21,117 bases of DNA from an uncultured Collinsella sp. (GCA_902470895.1 CABRID010000030.1:1-21117); one strand, 5' to 3'. Positions 12,115-21,117 are shown, numbered from the stretch's first letter. Notes: generated by a model from the letters alone, not told the origin. Made by a program: numbers and translations.

Positions 12115-14145
12115 GTGGCAAACGAAAACGATTACGATGGCGGCGAGATTAAGATTCTCGAAGGTCTCGAGGCCGTTCGTAAGCGCCCGGGCATGTATAT
12201 CGGCTCGACGAGCGCCAGCGGTCTGCATCACCTGGTGTGGGAGATCGTTGACAACTCCGTCGACGAGGCCATGGCCGGTTTCTGCACCGAGATCCAGGTG
12301 ACGGTCCACGCCGACAACTCCATCACGGTCGTCGACAACGGGCGCGGTATCCCCGTCGACGAGCACCCTGTTAAAAAGATCCCGACGCTCGAGGTCGTCA
12401 TGACGATTTTGCACGCCGGCGGTAAGTTCGATAATTCGGCCTATAAGGTCTCGGGCGGCCTGCACGGCGTTGGCATCTCCGTCGTCAACGCACTGTCCAA
12501 GCGCGTGGTCGTTCAGGTTCGTCGCGATGGCAACACCTACGAGATGGAGTTCTCGCGCGGCAAGACCGTCAAGAAGATGGAGGTCGTGGGCACCTCGGAT
12601 TCGACGGGCACCACCGTCACCTTCTGGCCCGACGACGAGATCTTCGAGACCTGCATTTACGATTTCGATACGCTGCACAACCGTCTGCAGGAGACGGCGT
12701 TCCTCAATAAGAACCTCAAAATCGTGCTGACTGACGAGCGCGAGTCTACTCCCCACGTGGAGGAGTTTTGCTACGAGGGCGGCATCATCGACTTCGTCAA
12801 GTTCCTTAACGAGGGCAAGGACGTCCCCGAGGCCTTTAAGGAGCCTATCTACATCGAGGGCAAATCGGACCCGGACGCACCTGTGGCCAAGATGGGCGAG
12901 GTTGAGGTTTCCCTGCAGTGGAATAGCGGCTACGGCGAGAACGTCATGTCGTTTGCCAACGACATCTACACCCCCGAGGGCGGCATGCACCTTGAGGGCT
13001 TCCGCACCGCGCTCACCCGCGTGGTCAACGACTATGCGCGCAAGCAGAACCTGCTCAAGGAAAAAGACGCCAATCTGACCGGCGACGATGTGCGCGAGGG
13101 CCTTTCGGCCGTTATCTCGGTCAAGCTGCCCGATCCGCAGTTTGAGGGCCAGACCAAGGCCAAGCTCGGCAGCTCCTATATGCGCGCGCTGACGCTCAAG
13201 ATCGTGACCGACGGCCTTGCCGATTACCTCGAGGAGCACCCTAAGCCCGCTCGCGAGATCGTCAAGAAGGCGCAGCAGGCCTGCAAGGCGCGCAATGCCG
13301 CCCGCAAGGCGCGCGAGGCGACCCGCCGCAAGAGCCTGCTCGAGACGGCGTCCCTGCCCGGTAAGCTCGCCGACTGCTCGGTGCGCGATGCCGAGCTGAC
13401 CGAGCTCTTCATCGTAGAGGGCGACTCGGCAGGCGGTTCGGCCAAGGACGGCCGTCGCCGAGACATCCAGGCGATTCTGCCCCTGCGCGGCAAGATTTTG
13501 AACGTCGAGCGCGTTGGTGACCATCGCGCGTTCTCGAGTGACACCATCCAGTCGCTGATTACCGCGATCGGCTGCGGCGTCACGACGAGTGCCGGCGACG
13601 GCGGCGATTTCGATATCACCAAGGCGCGCTACCACAAGATCATCATCATGACCGATGCAGACGTCGACGGCGCGCATATCCGCATCCTGCTGCTGACGTT
13701 CTTCTACAAGTACATGCGTCCGCTGATCGATGCCGGCTACGTCTATGTTGCCTGCCCGCCCATCTTTGGCATTAAGGTGCGCAACAAGATCCACTACGTG
13801 TATCCCAACGGCCGCCAGCCCGAAGACGAGATCCTGCGCGATACCATCCAGAGTCTGGGCCTGAACCCCGACGATAACGACGAGGATGGCAAGGCCAAGG
13901 ACGGCAAGATCACCAAGAAGCGCAAGGGCTATACCGTCCAGCGCTACAAGGGTCTGGGCGAGATGGACCCCAAGCAGCTTGCCTCGACGACGATGGACCC
14001 CAAGACCCGCATTCTGCAGCGCGTGACGATCGAGGACGCCGTTGTGGCGGACCGCGCCGTGCGCGAGCTGATGGGCTCCGAGGTCGGCTATCGCCGCGAG
14101 TACATTGAAAAACATGCGCATGACGCGCGTTTCCTTGATGCTTAA
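12115..14145 (+). CDS. gyrB: DNA gyrase subunit B
   Basis: GyrB is the ATPase half of gyrase, which introduces negative supercoils together with GyrA. It is 676 residues from GTG 12115. That start is chosen because AAGGAGG ends 4 nt upstream; the earlier in-frame TTG at 12097 would encode the ribosome site itself. The GHKL ATPase domain shows EIVDNSVDEAMAG, VVDNGRGIPVD and GGLHGVGISVVNALS. The Toprim domain shows EGDSAGGSAKDGRRRD, PLRGKILNVE and the metal-binding DADVDGAHI. The C-terminal core has RYKGLGEMDPKQL and TMDPKTRILQRV. An acidic/basic insert (about DDNDEDGKAKDGKITKKRK) precedes the KGLGE segment. A modest promoter (TTTACG, 17 nt, TACACA at 12063-12091) may lie just past the terminator. 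gyrA begins 11 nt downstream. Confidence 0.98.
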   Translation: MANENDYDGGEIKILEGLEAVRKRPGMYIGSTSASGLHHLVWEIVDNSVDEAMAGFCTEIQVTVHADNSITVVDNGRGIPVDEHPVKKIPTLEVVMTILHAGGKFDNSAYKVSGGLHGVGISVVNALSKRVVVQVRRDGNTYEMEFSRGKTVKKMEVVGTSDSTGTTVTFWPDDEIFETCIYDFDTLHNRLQETAFLNKNLKIVLTDERESTPHVEEFCYEGGIIDFVKFLNEGKDVPEAFKEPIYIEGKSDPDAPVAKMGEVEVSLQWNSGYGENVMSFANDIYTPEGGMHLEGFRTALTRVVNDYARKQNLLKEKDANLTGDDVREGLSAVISVKLPDPQFEGQTKAKLGSSYMRALTLKIVTDGLADYLEEHPKPAREIVKKAQQACKARNAARKAREATRRKSLLETASLPGKLADCSVRDAELTELFIVEGDSAGGSAKDGRRRDIQAILPLRGKILNVERVGDHRAFSSDTIQSLITAIGCGVTTSAGDGGDFDITKARYHKIIIMTDADVDGAHIRILLLTFFYKYMRPLIDAGYVYVACPPIFGIKVRNKIHYVYPNGRQPEDEILRDTIQSLGLNPDDNDEDGKAKDGKITKKRKGYTVQRYKGLGEMDPKQLASTTMDPKTRILQRVTIEDAVVADRAVRELMGSEVGYRREYIEKHAHDARFLDA

Positions 14146-14156
14146 GAGGAGGTAAC

Positions 14157-16901
14157 GTGGCAGACGATATCAACAATAACGAGGGTATGGACGAGGCCGG
14201 CGATGCCGGTATGCCCGATGATCTGAAGCGCCTGCTTGCCCGTGCTGAGCAGGGCGAGGACGGCGACCCGGACGCCTATAACCCCGATGCCGATGATGAT
14301 GAGGAAGAAGACGACGCCGAGCTTGAGGAGAGCTTTGGCGAAGTCGACCGTGGCGCCTCGGCCGGCGAGGATATCAACGGCGGCCAGCTCCAGATTTCGG
14401 AGTTCGGTCGCGAGATGAAGCAGTCGTTCATCGAGTATTCGATGTCGGTTATCACGGCGCGCGCCCTGCCGGACGTGCGCGACGGCTTAAAGCCGGTGCA
14501 CCGCCGCATCCTGTACGCGATGAACGAGAGCGGCATCTACCCCAACCGACCGCACAAGAAGTCGGCCTGGACGGTCGGCGAAGTTATCGGTAAGTACCAC
14601 CCGCACGGCGATTCCGCGGTCTATGAGGCCATGGTCCGCCTGGCGCAGTGGTTCTCCATGCGCACGCCGCTCATCGACGGTCACGGCAACTTCGGCAACA
14701 TCGACGGCGACGGCGCGGCGGCCATGCGTTACACCGAGAGCCGCCTGGCCAAGCCCGCCATGGAACTGCTGCGTGACCTGCAGAAGGATACCGTCGACTG
14801 GCAGCCCAACTACGACGAATCGCTCGCCGAGCCCGTGGCACTGCCTGCGCGCTTCCCCAACCTGCTGGTCAACGGTAGCCAGGGCATCGCCGTCGGCATG
14901 GCCACCAATATCGCCCCGCATAACCTCACCGAGGCGATCGAGGCCACCTGCTACCTGATCGACAATCCCGATGCCACCGTCGACGAGCTTATGCAGATCA
15001 TGCCCGGTCCGGACTTCCCCACCGGCGCCATCATCATGGGCAGCGCCGGCATTAGGCAGAGCTACGAGACCGGCCGCGGCTCCATTACCGTGCGTGCCAA
15101 GGCCCACGTGGAATCCACCAAGACCGGTCGCAGCCGCCTGGTCTTTACCGAGATTCCCTACATGGTCAACAAGGGCACCTTGCAGGAGAAGATCGCTCAG
15201 CTCGTAAACGACAAGCGCATCGAGGGCATCTCGGACATGCGCGACGAGTCCAACCAAAAGGGCATCCGTCTGGTCATCGAGCTCAAGAAGGGCGTCATTC
15301 CGCAGGTCGTGCTCAACAACCTGTATAAGTACACATCGCTGCAGACGACCTTTGGCGCCAACAACCTGGCACTCGTCAACGGCGTTCCCAAATGCCTGAG
15401 CTTGCGCGAGATGCTGCAGCACTACATCGACCACCAGGTCGACGTCGTCACCCGCCGCACCCGCTTTGACCTCAAGAAGGCCCAGGCGCGCGCCCATATC
15501 CTCGAGGGCTACTTGATGGCTCTCGACCATATCGACGAGGTCATCAGCATTATCCGCTCCTCGCAGACCGACTCCGAGGCCAGCAGCCGCCTGATCGGGC
15601 GCTTTGGCTTTACACCCGAGCAGACCACGGCCATCCTCGAGATGAAGCTGCGTCGCCTGACCGGCCTGGAGCGCGACAAGATCCAAGAAGAGCTGGACGG
15701 CCTGCGCCGCGCCATCGCCTACTACGAGGACCTGCTAGCGCATGAGGAGAAGATCCTGAGCGTCATCAAGGAGGAGATGCGCGAGATCTCGAAGAAGTTT
15801 GGCGACAAACGCCGCACCGAGATCAGCCATGTCGAAAAGGATCTGGATGTCGAGGACCTCATCGCCGACGAGGACATGGTCGTGACCATCACCCACACCG
15901 GCTACGTGAAGCGCATCCCGGTGGCTGCCTACCGCGCCCAGAAGCGCGGCGGCAAGGGCGTGTCGGGCGTCAACCTTAAAGAGGACGACGTCATCGACGA
16001 GATGTTTATCGCATCCACGCACGAGTACGTGCTGTTCTTCTCGAGCAAGGGCAAGGTCTACCGCCTGAAGGTGCACGAGCTGCCGGTGGGTACGCGCCAG
16101 GCGCGCGGCACCGCGATCGTCAACCTACTGCCCTTCGAGGAAGGCGAGAAGATCGCGAGCGTCATCAGCTGCCGCGAGTTCCCCGCCGACGAGTACCTGA
16201 TGTTTGCCACCAAGAGCGGCATGGTCAAGAAGACCGTGATGAGCGCTTACGACCGCAGCCGCCGTGATGGCCTGATCGCCATCAATCTGAGAGACGATGA
16301 CGCGCTGCTCGCCGTGCGCCGTGTGCGCGAGGGCGACAAGATCATCCTGGCCACCACTGCGGGCAAGGCGATCATGTTCCCCGAGGACCAGGTTCGCGCC
16401 ACGGGACGCGACACCAGCGGCGTTCGCGGCATCGGCATGAAGGACAGCGTGAGCGTTCTGGGTATGGAGGTCACCAACGGCAACGGCGACCTGTTCGTCA
16501 TCACCGAGCGCGGCTACGGCAAGCGCACACCGGTCGCGGACTACCCGGAGCAGAACCGCGGCGGCCAGGGTGTCTACACCATCCAGATGACCGAGCGCAA
16601 GGGCAACCTCGCGGCCATGAAGACGGTGGGCCCGCAGCACGAGCTGTTCATCGTGACGGAAGGCGCGACGGTCATTCGCGTCAAGACCGACGAGATCAGC
16701 CAGACCGGCCGCGCCACCCAGGGCGTCAAGATGATGACCGTCGACGACAACGACCGCGTATGCGCCGTAGCCCGCATGACTGCAGCCAAAGAAAAGCCCG
16801 AAGGCGAAGGCGCCGAGGATGCAGCCGCAACTAGCACCGAGGAAGCCCCCATCGACCTAGGCGACGGCAACGACATACCAGAGGATTTCCTAGACGAGTA
16901 A
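14157..16901 (+). CDS. gyrA: DNA gyrase subunit A, with acidic N-terminal extension
   Basis: GyrA is the DNA-cleaving and wrapping half of gyrase. At 914 residues it is longer than usual (about 800-875), largely through about 75 extra N-terminal residues that are highly acidic (DADDDEEEDDAELEES) before the canonical EMKQSFIEYSMSVITARALPDVRDGLKPVHRR. The catalytic tyrosine is Y192 in AMRYTESRL. The quinolone-resistance region HPHGDSAVYEAM has Ser153 and Glu157, a sensitive-type pair seen in other Gram-positives. The C-terminal domain carries the GyrA-box QKRGGKG, which marks this as gyrase and not topoisomerase IV. The tail is also acidic (to PEDFLDE). GTG 14157 follows AGAGGAGG by 4 nt. A terminator follows at 16942. 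Confidence 0.98.
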   Translation: MADDINNNEGMDEAGDAGMPDDLKRLLARAEQGEDGDPDAYNPDADDDEEEDDAELEESFGEVDRGASAGEDINGGQLQISEFGREMKQSFIEYSMSVITARALPDVRDGLKPVHRRILYAMNESGIYPNRPHKKSAWTVGEVIGKYHPHGDSAVYEAMVRLAQWFSMRTPLIDGHGNFGNIDGDGAAAMRYTESRLAKPAMELLRDLQKDTVDWQPNYDESLAEPVALPARFPNLLVNGSQGIAVGMATNIAPHNLTEAIEATCYLIDNPDATVDELMQIMPGPDFPTGAIIMGSAGIRQSYETGRGSITVRAKAHVESTKTGRSRLVFTEIPYMVNKGTLQEKIAQLVNDKRIEGISDMRDESNQKGIRLVIELKKGVIPQVVLNNLYKYTSLQTTFGANNLALVNGVPKCLSLREMLQHYIDHQVDVVTRRTRFDLKKAQARAHILEGYLMALDHIDEVISIIRSSQTDSEASSRLIGRFGFTPEQTTAILEMKLRRLTGLERDKIQEELDGLRRAIAYYEDLLAHEEKILSVIKEEMREISKKFGDKRRTEISHVEKDLDVEDLIADEDMVVTITHTGYVKRIPVAAYRAQKRGGKGVSGVNLKEDDVIDEMFIASTHEYVLFFSSKGKVYRLKVHELPVGTRQARGTAIVNLLPFEEGEKIASVISCREFPADEYLMFATKSGMVKKTVMSAYDRSRRDGLIAINLRDDDALLAVRRVREGDKIILATTAGKAIMFPEDQVRATGRDTSGVRGIGMKDSVSVLGMEVTNGNGDLFVITERGYGKRTPVADYPEQNRGGQGVYTIQMTERKGNLAAMKTVGPQHELFIVTEGATVIRVKTDEISQTGRATQGVKMMTVDDNDRVCAVARMTAAKEKPEGEGAEDAAATSTEEAPIDLGDGNDIPEDFLDE

Positions 16902-16941
16902 GAGGAACCAGCTGGTAGAAAATATCAGACCCCATATATCG

Positions 16942-16974
16942 GCGGTCGGCGCACTGCGCGCCGGCCGCTTTTTT
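16942..16974 (+). terminator. Rho-independent terminator of gyrBA
   Basis: An 11-bp GC-rich stem (16942-16952 with 16958-16968) with one G-T pair and a 5-nt loop is followed by six T. Confidence 0.92.
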
Positions 16975-16980
16975 GACAAC

Positions 16981-17138
16981 CTTGGGACCCCATGGCCGCT
17001 GGGCTGGCGAGTTGGGTTTGGTTTGTCGCGAGTTCCGCACGCAAAGAAGGCCACTTAATGTGGCCTTCGTCTTGCGCAGGACTGTCCGAGCAGCAAACCA
17101 AACCCAACTCGCCAGCCCAGCGGCCACCCCTCCCAAAG
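16981..17138. repeat. nested 158-bp palindromic element between gyrA and the tRNA cluster
   Basis: A perfect 33-bp inverted repeat (16993-17025 with 17094-17126) is flanked by an outer near-match CTTGGGA / TCCCAAAG (16981-16987, 17131-17138). Inside is a second hairpin, GAAGGCCAC/GTGGCCTTC (17046-17054, 17060-17068) with a 5-nt loop, plus GCAA/TTGC pairs around it. The 297-nt gap between gyrA and the first tRNA contains the gyrA terminator, this element and the tRNA promoter, and no convincing gene. Short frames within it are by-products of the palindrome. It could be a dispersed miniature repeat, a cruciform-forming site, or an RNA structure insulating the tRNAs. Confidence 0.88.
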
Positions 17139-17154
17139 ATTTTCAAAAAAGTTG

Positions 17155-17184
17155 TTGACGCGCGCGTAACGACTCGTCTAATAT
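17155..17184 (+). promoter_or_regulatory. promoter of the tRNA cluster
   Basis: A -35 box TTGACG (five of six) at 17155-17160 and TAATAT at 17179-17184 are 18 nt apart, ending 14 nt before the mature tRNA-Ile. Confidence 0.75.
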
Positions 17185-17198
17185 ATCCCTTGCGCGAT

Positions 17199-17275
17199 GG
17201 ACCTGTAGCTCAGTTGGTTAGAGCGTCCGGCTGATAACCGGGAGGTCACAAGTTCGAATCTTGTCAGGTCCACCA
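17199..17275 (+). tRNA. tRNA-Ile (GAT), copy 1
   Basis: This 77-nt cloverleaf has acceptor GGACCTG/CAGGTCC, D-arm AGCTCAGTTGGTTAGAGC, anticodon loop CTGATAA with GAT at 17233-17235, T-arm loop TTCGAAT and an encoded CCA. It decodes ATC and ATT. It is identical to the copy at 17423-17499. Confidence 0.97.
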
Positions 17276-17286
17276 CTTTCTTTCGC

Positions 17287-17336
17287 AATAAACACCCCAG
17301 CGAGAGCCGAGTCGCCGCTGGGGTGTTTATTACTCT
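17287..17336 (+). terminator. hairpin / probable terminator between tRNA-Ile and tRNA-Ala
   Basis: A perfect 16-bp stem (17287-17302 with 17316-17331) encloses a 13-nt loop. The 3' arm is T-rich (GTTTATT) and is followed by ACTCTTT. It looks like a terminator, but only 11 nt separate it from the next tRNA, so it may be a partial terminator or a processing hairpin. Confidence 0.75.
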
Positions 17337-17342
17337 TTCCGT

Positions 17343-17418
17343 GGGGGTTTAGCTCAGCTGGGAGAGCGCGGGCTTTGCAAGCCTGAGGTCAGGGGTTCGA
17401 TCCCCCTAACCTCCACCA
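17343..17418 (+). tRNA. tRNA-Ala (TGC)
   Basis: This 76-nt cloverleaf has acceptor GGGGGTT/AACCTCC (one G-T pair), anticodon loop TTTGCAA with TGC at 17376-17378, T-loop TTCGATC and an encoded CCA. There is no room for its own promoter between it and the upstream hairpin. Confidence 0.97.
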
Positions 17419-17422
17419 TGAT

Positions 17423-17499
17423 GGACCTGTAGCTCAGTTGGTTAGAGCGTCCGGCTGATAACCGGGAGGTCACAAGTTCGAATCTTGTCAGGTCCACCA
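17423..17499 (+). tRNA. tRNA-Ile (GAT), copy 2
   Basis: This is identical over all 77 nt to the tRNA at 17199-17275 and also shares the three bases GAT before it. It follows tRNA-Ala by 4 nt, so the two are processed from one transcript. Confidence 0.97.
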
Positions 17500-17510
17500 T
17501 CAAAAACGTG

Positions 17511-17546
17511 AAGAGCCCCGGGGCATTGCCTCGGGGCTTTTTTCTT
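17511..17546 (+). terminator. Rho-independent terminator of the tRNA cluster
   Basis: An 11-bp stem (17514-17524 with 17528-17538, one G-T pair) with a 3-nt loop is followed by a run of T to 17543. Confidence 0.9.
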
Positions 17547-17554
17547 ATCAAACA

Positions 17555-17592
17555 AAAGTAGTCAAAATACCCCGTCCCAAATTAACTACTTT
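17555..17592. repeat. short inverted repeat AAAGTAGT ... ACTACTTT
   Basis: Perfect 8-bp arms (17555-17562, 17585-17592) lie around a 22-nt centre upstream of the nuclease-family gene. It could be an operator or a small dispersed repeat. Nothing else is evident between the tRNA terminator and the gene. Confidence 0.45.
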
Positions 17593-17683
17593 GATTTTGT
17601 GTGCTGGGCGAAAGATTGGGTAGTATAGCTATTCAATGCGGCGACCCTGCCGCCTGTTAACCGCTACGTACCGGAGGTGTTCC

Positions 17684-18184
17684 ATGGTTCGTGTCGACAT
17701 AGAGACCATCGTCATGGCCGCCGGTCCCGTGCCATCGCTTATCGTACTTCGTGAGCGCTGCAGCAAGTCGGATTCCCCCGCGCCGCTGCGCTCCCTCTCC
17801 ATCCAGACTGGCTCGTTTGAGGCTGCGGCAATCAGCCGCGGCATCGATAGCGGCCGCGCCGAGCGCCCGATTACCCATGACCTGCTGCTCGATACCGTTG
17901 ACGCCCTGGGCGCCAAGCTCGAGCGCATCGAGATCGTTCGCGCCGAGCCGCCGGTGTTCTACGCGACGATCGTCGTACTGGCCGATGGCGAGGAGCGCAA
18001 GATCGACGCCCGCCCCAGTGACGCCATTGCCCTTGCCGTGCGCAGCAATGCCCCCATGTTTGTGGAGGACGACATCATGAATCGCCTGGGCACTGTTTCC
18101 ACCCACGCCGAGGAAGTCGACGACGAGCAGGAGTTCGAGAAGTTCGACGAGTTCGTCCATACGCTCTCCCCCGATGACTTCTAA
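17684..18184 (+). CDS. bifunctional nuclease family protein (DUF151)
   Basis: The family (BFN_dom / DUF151) is named for a plant protein with DNase and RNase activity; bacterial members, as in Thermotoga and Mycobacterium, are poorly characterised. The 166-residue protein shows the family pattern: VLRERCSKSDSPAPLRSLSIQTGSFEAAAISRGI, then HDLLLDTVDALGAKLERIEIVRAEPPVFYATIVV, and the best motif, RKIDARPSDAIALAVRSNAPMFVEDDIM. The tail is acidic. ATG 17684 is the start because GGAGGTG lies 5 nt upstream; the in-frame ATG at 17636 has none. The next gene's in-frame ATG abuts the stop, so the following small genes may share its transcript. Confidence 0.9.
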   Translation: MVRVDIETIVMAAGPVPSLIVLRERCSKSDSPAPLRSLSIQTGSFEAAAISRGIDSGRAERPITHDLLLDTVDALGAKLERIEIVRAEPPVFYATIVVLADGEERKIDARPSDAIALAVRSNAPMFVEDDIMNRLGTVSTHAEEVDDEQEFEKFDEFVHTLSPDDF

Positions 18185-18214
18185 ATGTCTGGCACGCGAG
18201 CGGAGAGGTCGCTG

Positions 18215-18571
18215 ATGGGTACCCGCGTATCGGCTGAAGCGGCCGCCATCGCGCGTGAAGCCCAGATGCGCTCGGAGGCTTCTGAGGCGGCTCGCATTGC
18301 CTATGTGACGCAGGCCCGCACGCTTCGCGAGCGCCGCGGTTCCTATATCAAGATGGTTGTCATCTCCGCCCTTGTCGCGGCAATCTGCTCGCGCCTTCGT
18401 GGTACAGTTGGTGCGCTTGGGTTTTCGATTTCAACAGGCTTGGTAATCTGGGGTGTGGTCGATGCGGTAATGCTGACCAACCAGATTAAGGTGCTCGACA
18501 AGCGCGCGATGGATATGATGCGCGCCCGCGACGCCGCCGCCAAGATCGCTGCCGAGGCGCAAGAACTGTAA
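18215..18571 (+). CDS. small membrane protein, unknown function
   Basis: I do not recognise this 118-residue protein. The start is placed at ATG 18215, where GGAGAGG lies 6 nt upstream. The ATG at 18185, directly after the previous stop, has no ribosome site. Residues 1-45 are an Ala/Arg/Glu-rich amphipathic helix. Two membrane segments follow (about 46-62 YIKMVVISALVAAICSR, and about 66-88 VGALGFSISTGLVIWGVVDAV), then a charged helix to the end. With both ends charged and helical, it is probably a membrane hairpin with cytoplasmic coiled ends. It lies between the nuclease-family gene and another unknown. Confidence 0.75.
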   Translation: MGTRVSAEAAAIAREAQMRSEASEAARIAYVTQARTLRERRGSYIKMVVISALVAAICSRLRGTVGALGFSISTGLVIWGVVDAVMLTNQIKVLDKRAMDMMRARDAAAKIAAEAQEL

Positions 18572-18601
18572 CGACGCCAGACTCGATGGGAAGGTCTAAA
18601 G

Positions 18602-19051
18602 ATGGCACAGGATATGCAGGACGCCGGTAACGTCTCCGCCGAACTCGACGCCATGGTGTGCGATCTGATTGGCGCCTTCTTGGACGACCTGGCCGCGGGC
18701 GAGAACCCGGGCGTGGTCGTGGCAATTGAGGACGCTGCTTCCAACCGCTATCTGGCGGCGCTCGACGAGGACGGCGAAGAGGCGTGCCTCGAGGCCGCCA
18801 CCAACTTTATCTCCGAGCATAAGATGGGTCTTAAGGACGAAGGGCTTGGCCGTATCGCCCGCTATGCCATAGGCTACACCGGCTGCGTCGAAATTGACGG
18901 TGGCTATCACGATGCCCTGCTCGTGAGCTTCTTCGAAACCACGCTCGAGAGCGGTTTTTCGGCATATGTGCTGTATGAGGGCATGGGTGCCGGCGATGGT
19001 TTTATGTGGAGCGACCCTGAACCTGCAGGTGAGGAAACCCCTCTTATCTAA
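18602..19051 (+). CDS. small acidic soluble protein, unknown function
   Basis: I do not recognise this 149-residue protein. It is acidic and has no membrane segment or signal peptide. It looks like one alpha/beta domain: a helix (residues 11-32, AELDAMVCDLIGAFLDDLAAG), strands GVVVAIEDA, a helix with EEACLEAATNFISEHK, then strands ARYAIGYTGCVEIDGGYHDALLVSFFE and SAYVLYEGMG. ATG 18602 follows GGAAGG by 7 nt. The 30-nt gap from the membrane protein gene suggests one transcript. No terminator is obvious before typA. A GC-rich imperfect hairpin at 19094-19121 lies in the following 117-nt gap. Confidence 0.78.
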   Translation: MAQDMQDAGNVSAELDAMVCDLIGAFLDDLAAGENPGVVVAIEDAASNRYLAALDEDGEEACLEAATNFISEHKMGLKDEGLGRIARYAIGYTGCVEIDGGYHDALLVSFFETTLESGFSAYVLYEGMGAGDGFMWSDPEPAGEETPLI

Positions 19052-19093
19052 AATCGCTAAAATAAACGAGTTTTCGGTAAAAGGCTCAATATT

Positions 19094-19121
19094 CCCGCTA
19101 AGCGTTGTATCGCTGGGCGGG
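19094..19121. promoter_or_regulatory. imperfect hairpin upstream of typA
   Basis: The outer stem CCCGC/GCGGG (19094-19098, 19117-19121) and inner stem AGCG/CGCT (19101-19104, 19111-19114) are separated by a 2x2 internal loop, with a 6-nt apical loop. No T-run follows on either strand. It may be a leader structure for typA or a weak processing site. Confidence 0.35.
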
Positions 19122-19168
19122 TCGCATACGCGTGCCGTTTGTGTATAGATAGAAGATAGGGGAACTAC

Positions 19169-21007
<1,839 letters not shown>

Positions 21008-21034
21008 GCGCTGAGGTTTATAACCGCCAATAAG

Positions 21035-21069
21035 AAAGGGCGTCGATCGCAATGGTCGGCGCCCTTTTT
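21035..21069 (+). terminator. Rho-independent terminator of typA
   Basis: A 12-bp stem with one G-T pair (21035-21046 with 21056-21067), a 9-nt loop and T to 21069. It abuts the adapter at 21072. Confidence 0.88.
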
Positions 21070-21071
21070 GG

Positions 21072-21117
21072 CTGTCTCTTATACACATCTCCGAGCCCAC
21101 GAGACCGAGGCTGATCT
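21072..21117 (-). other. Nextera i7 adapter read-through
   Basis: Positions 21072-21090 are the full 19-base mosaic end CTGTCTCTTATACACATCT. They are followed by CCGAGCCCACGAGAC (21091-21105), an 8-base index CGAGGCTG (21106-21113, the i7 index N710 as I recall it) and ATCT, the start of the P7 side. This is library sequence. Confidence 0.98.

Noticed and set aside
12064..14121. 685-residue minus-strand frame opposite gyrB
   Set aside because: An antisense shadow of gyrB with biased composition and no motif.
16831..17158. Short frames within the gyrA-tRNA gap
   Set aside because: They are translations of the inverted repeat arms on both strands, with mirror peptides (RWAGELGLVC, QTKPNSPAQRP) and no independent support.
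17354..17551. Minus-strand 65-residue frame across the tRNA genes
   Set aside because: It is the reverse translation of tRNA-Ala and tRNA-Ile, a common false gene call.
18434..18442. TTTCAACAGG, partial match to the origin 13-mer, in the small membrane protein gene
   Set aside because: Single partial match far from other boxes and within a membrane-segment codon run; chance is the simplest explanation.

Overview
The window is the chromosomal replication-origin region of a high-GC, actinobacterial-type genome. The gene order (rlmN, parB-parA-rsmG, khpB-yidC-yidD-rnpA-rpmH | oriC | dnaA-dnaN-recF-dciA | gyrB-gyrA | tRNA-Ile/Ala) and the divergent DnaA suggest class Coriobacteriia. Collinsella or a close relative is my best guess, made from overall look and not from a search. 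Both ends carry Nextera library adapter (1-17 and 21072-21117), so only about 18-21071 is genomic and the first gene is cut by the end of the molecule.

Left arm (18-5563), transcribed away from the origin apart from the rlmN tail. The 3' end of rlmN (+) meets a leftward group at two back-to-back terminators. The leftward genes are rpmH, rnpA, yidD, yidC and khpB/jag, led by a near-consensus promoter and closed by a terminator at 3390-3416. They are followed by rsmG, parA, parB and a small membrane-anchored protein whose start overlaps parB. Three perfect parS sites, exactly 39 bp apart, fill the rsmG-parA gap.

Origin (about 5624-9239). The origin is split in two by an unfamiliar gene and by dnaA. 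Both non-coding parts share an exact 13-mer, AGTTTTCAACAGG, which I read as the local DnaA box. The right part ends in five consecutive DnaA-trio triplets and an AT-rich tract, a good candidate unwinding element. The unfamiliar gene (5909-7261) encodes a GHKL-type ATPase domain, a long Gln/Pro/Tyr-rich linker and a C-terminal winged helix. It lies 15 nt upstream of dnaA, apparently in the same operon, and its linker-coding DNA holds two more box-like sites. DnaA itself has Asn in place of the usual Asp in its DNA-recognition motif, which fits an altered box. This origin module is the best candidate here for an undescribed system.

Right arm (9240-21071), transcribed rightward. dnaN, recF and dciA (DUF721) end at a terminator, then gyrB-gyrA end at another. 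A 158-bp nested palindrome follows, then a tRNA-Ile / tRNA-Ala / tRNA-Ile cluster with no rRNA. After that come a bifunctional-nuclease-family gene, two unknown small genes and typA/bipA. Nearly all genes point away from the origin, so transcription and replication are co-oriented. The set joins initiation (DnaA), helicase loading (DciA), the clamp (DnaN), repair (RecF), supercoiling (GyrAB) and origin segregation (ParAB-parS) with the ribosome, RNase P and membrane-insertion genes usual at this locus.
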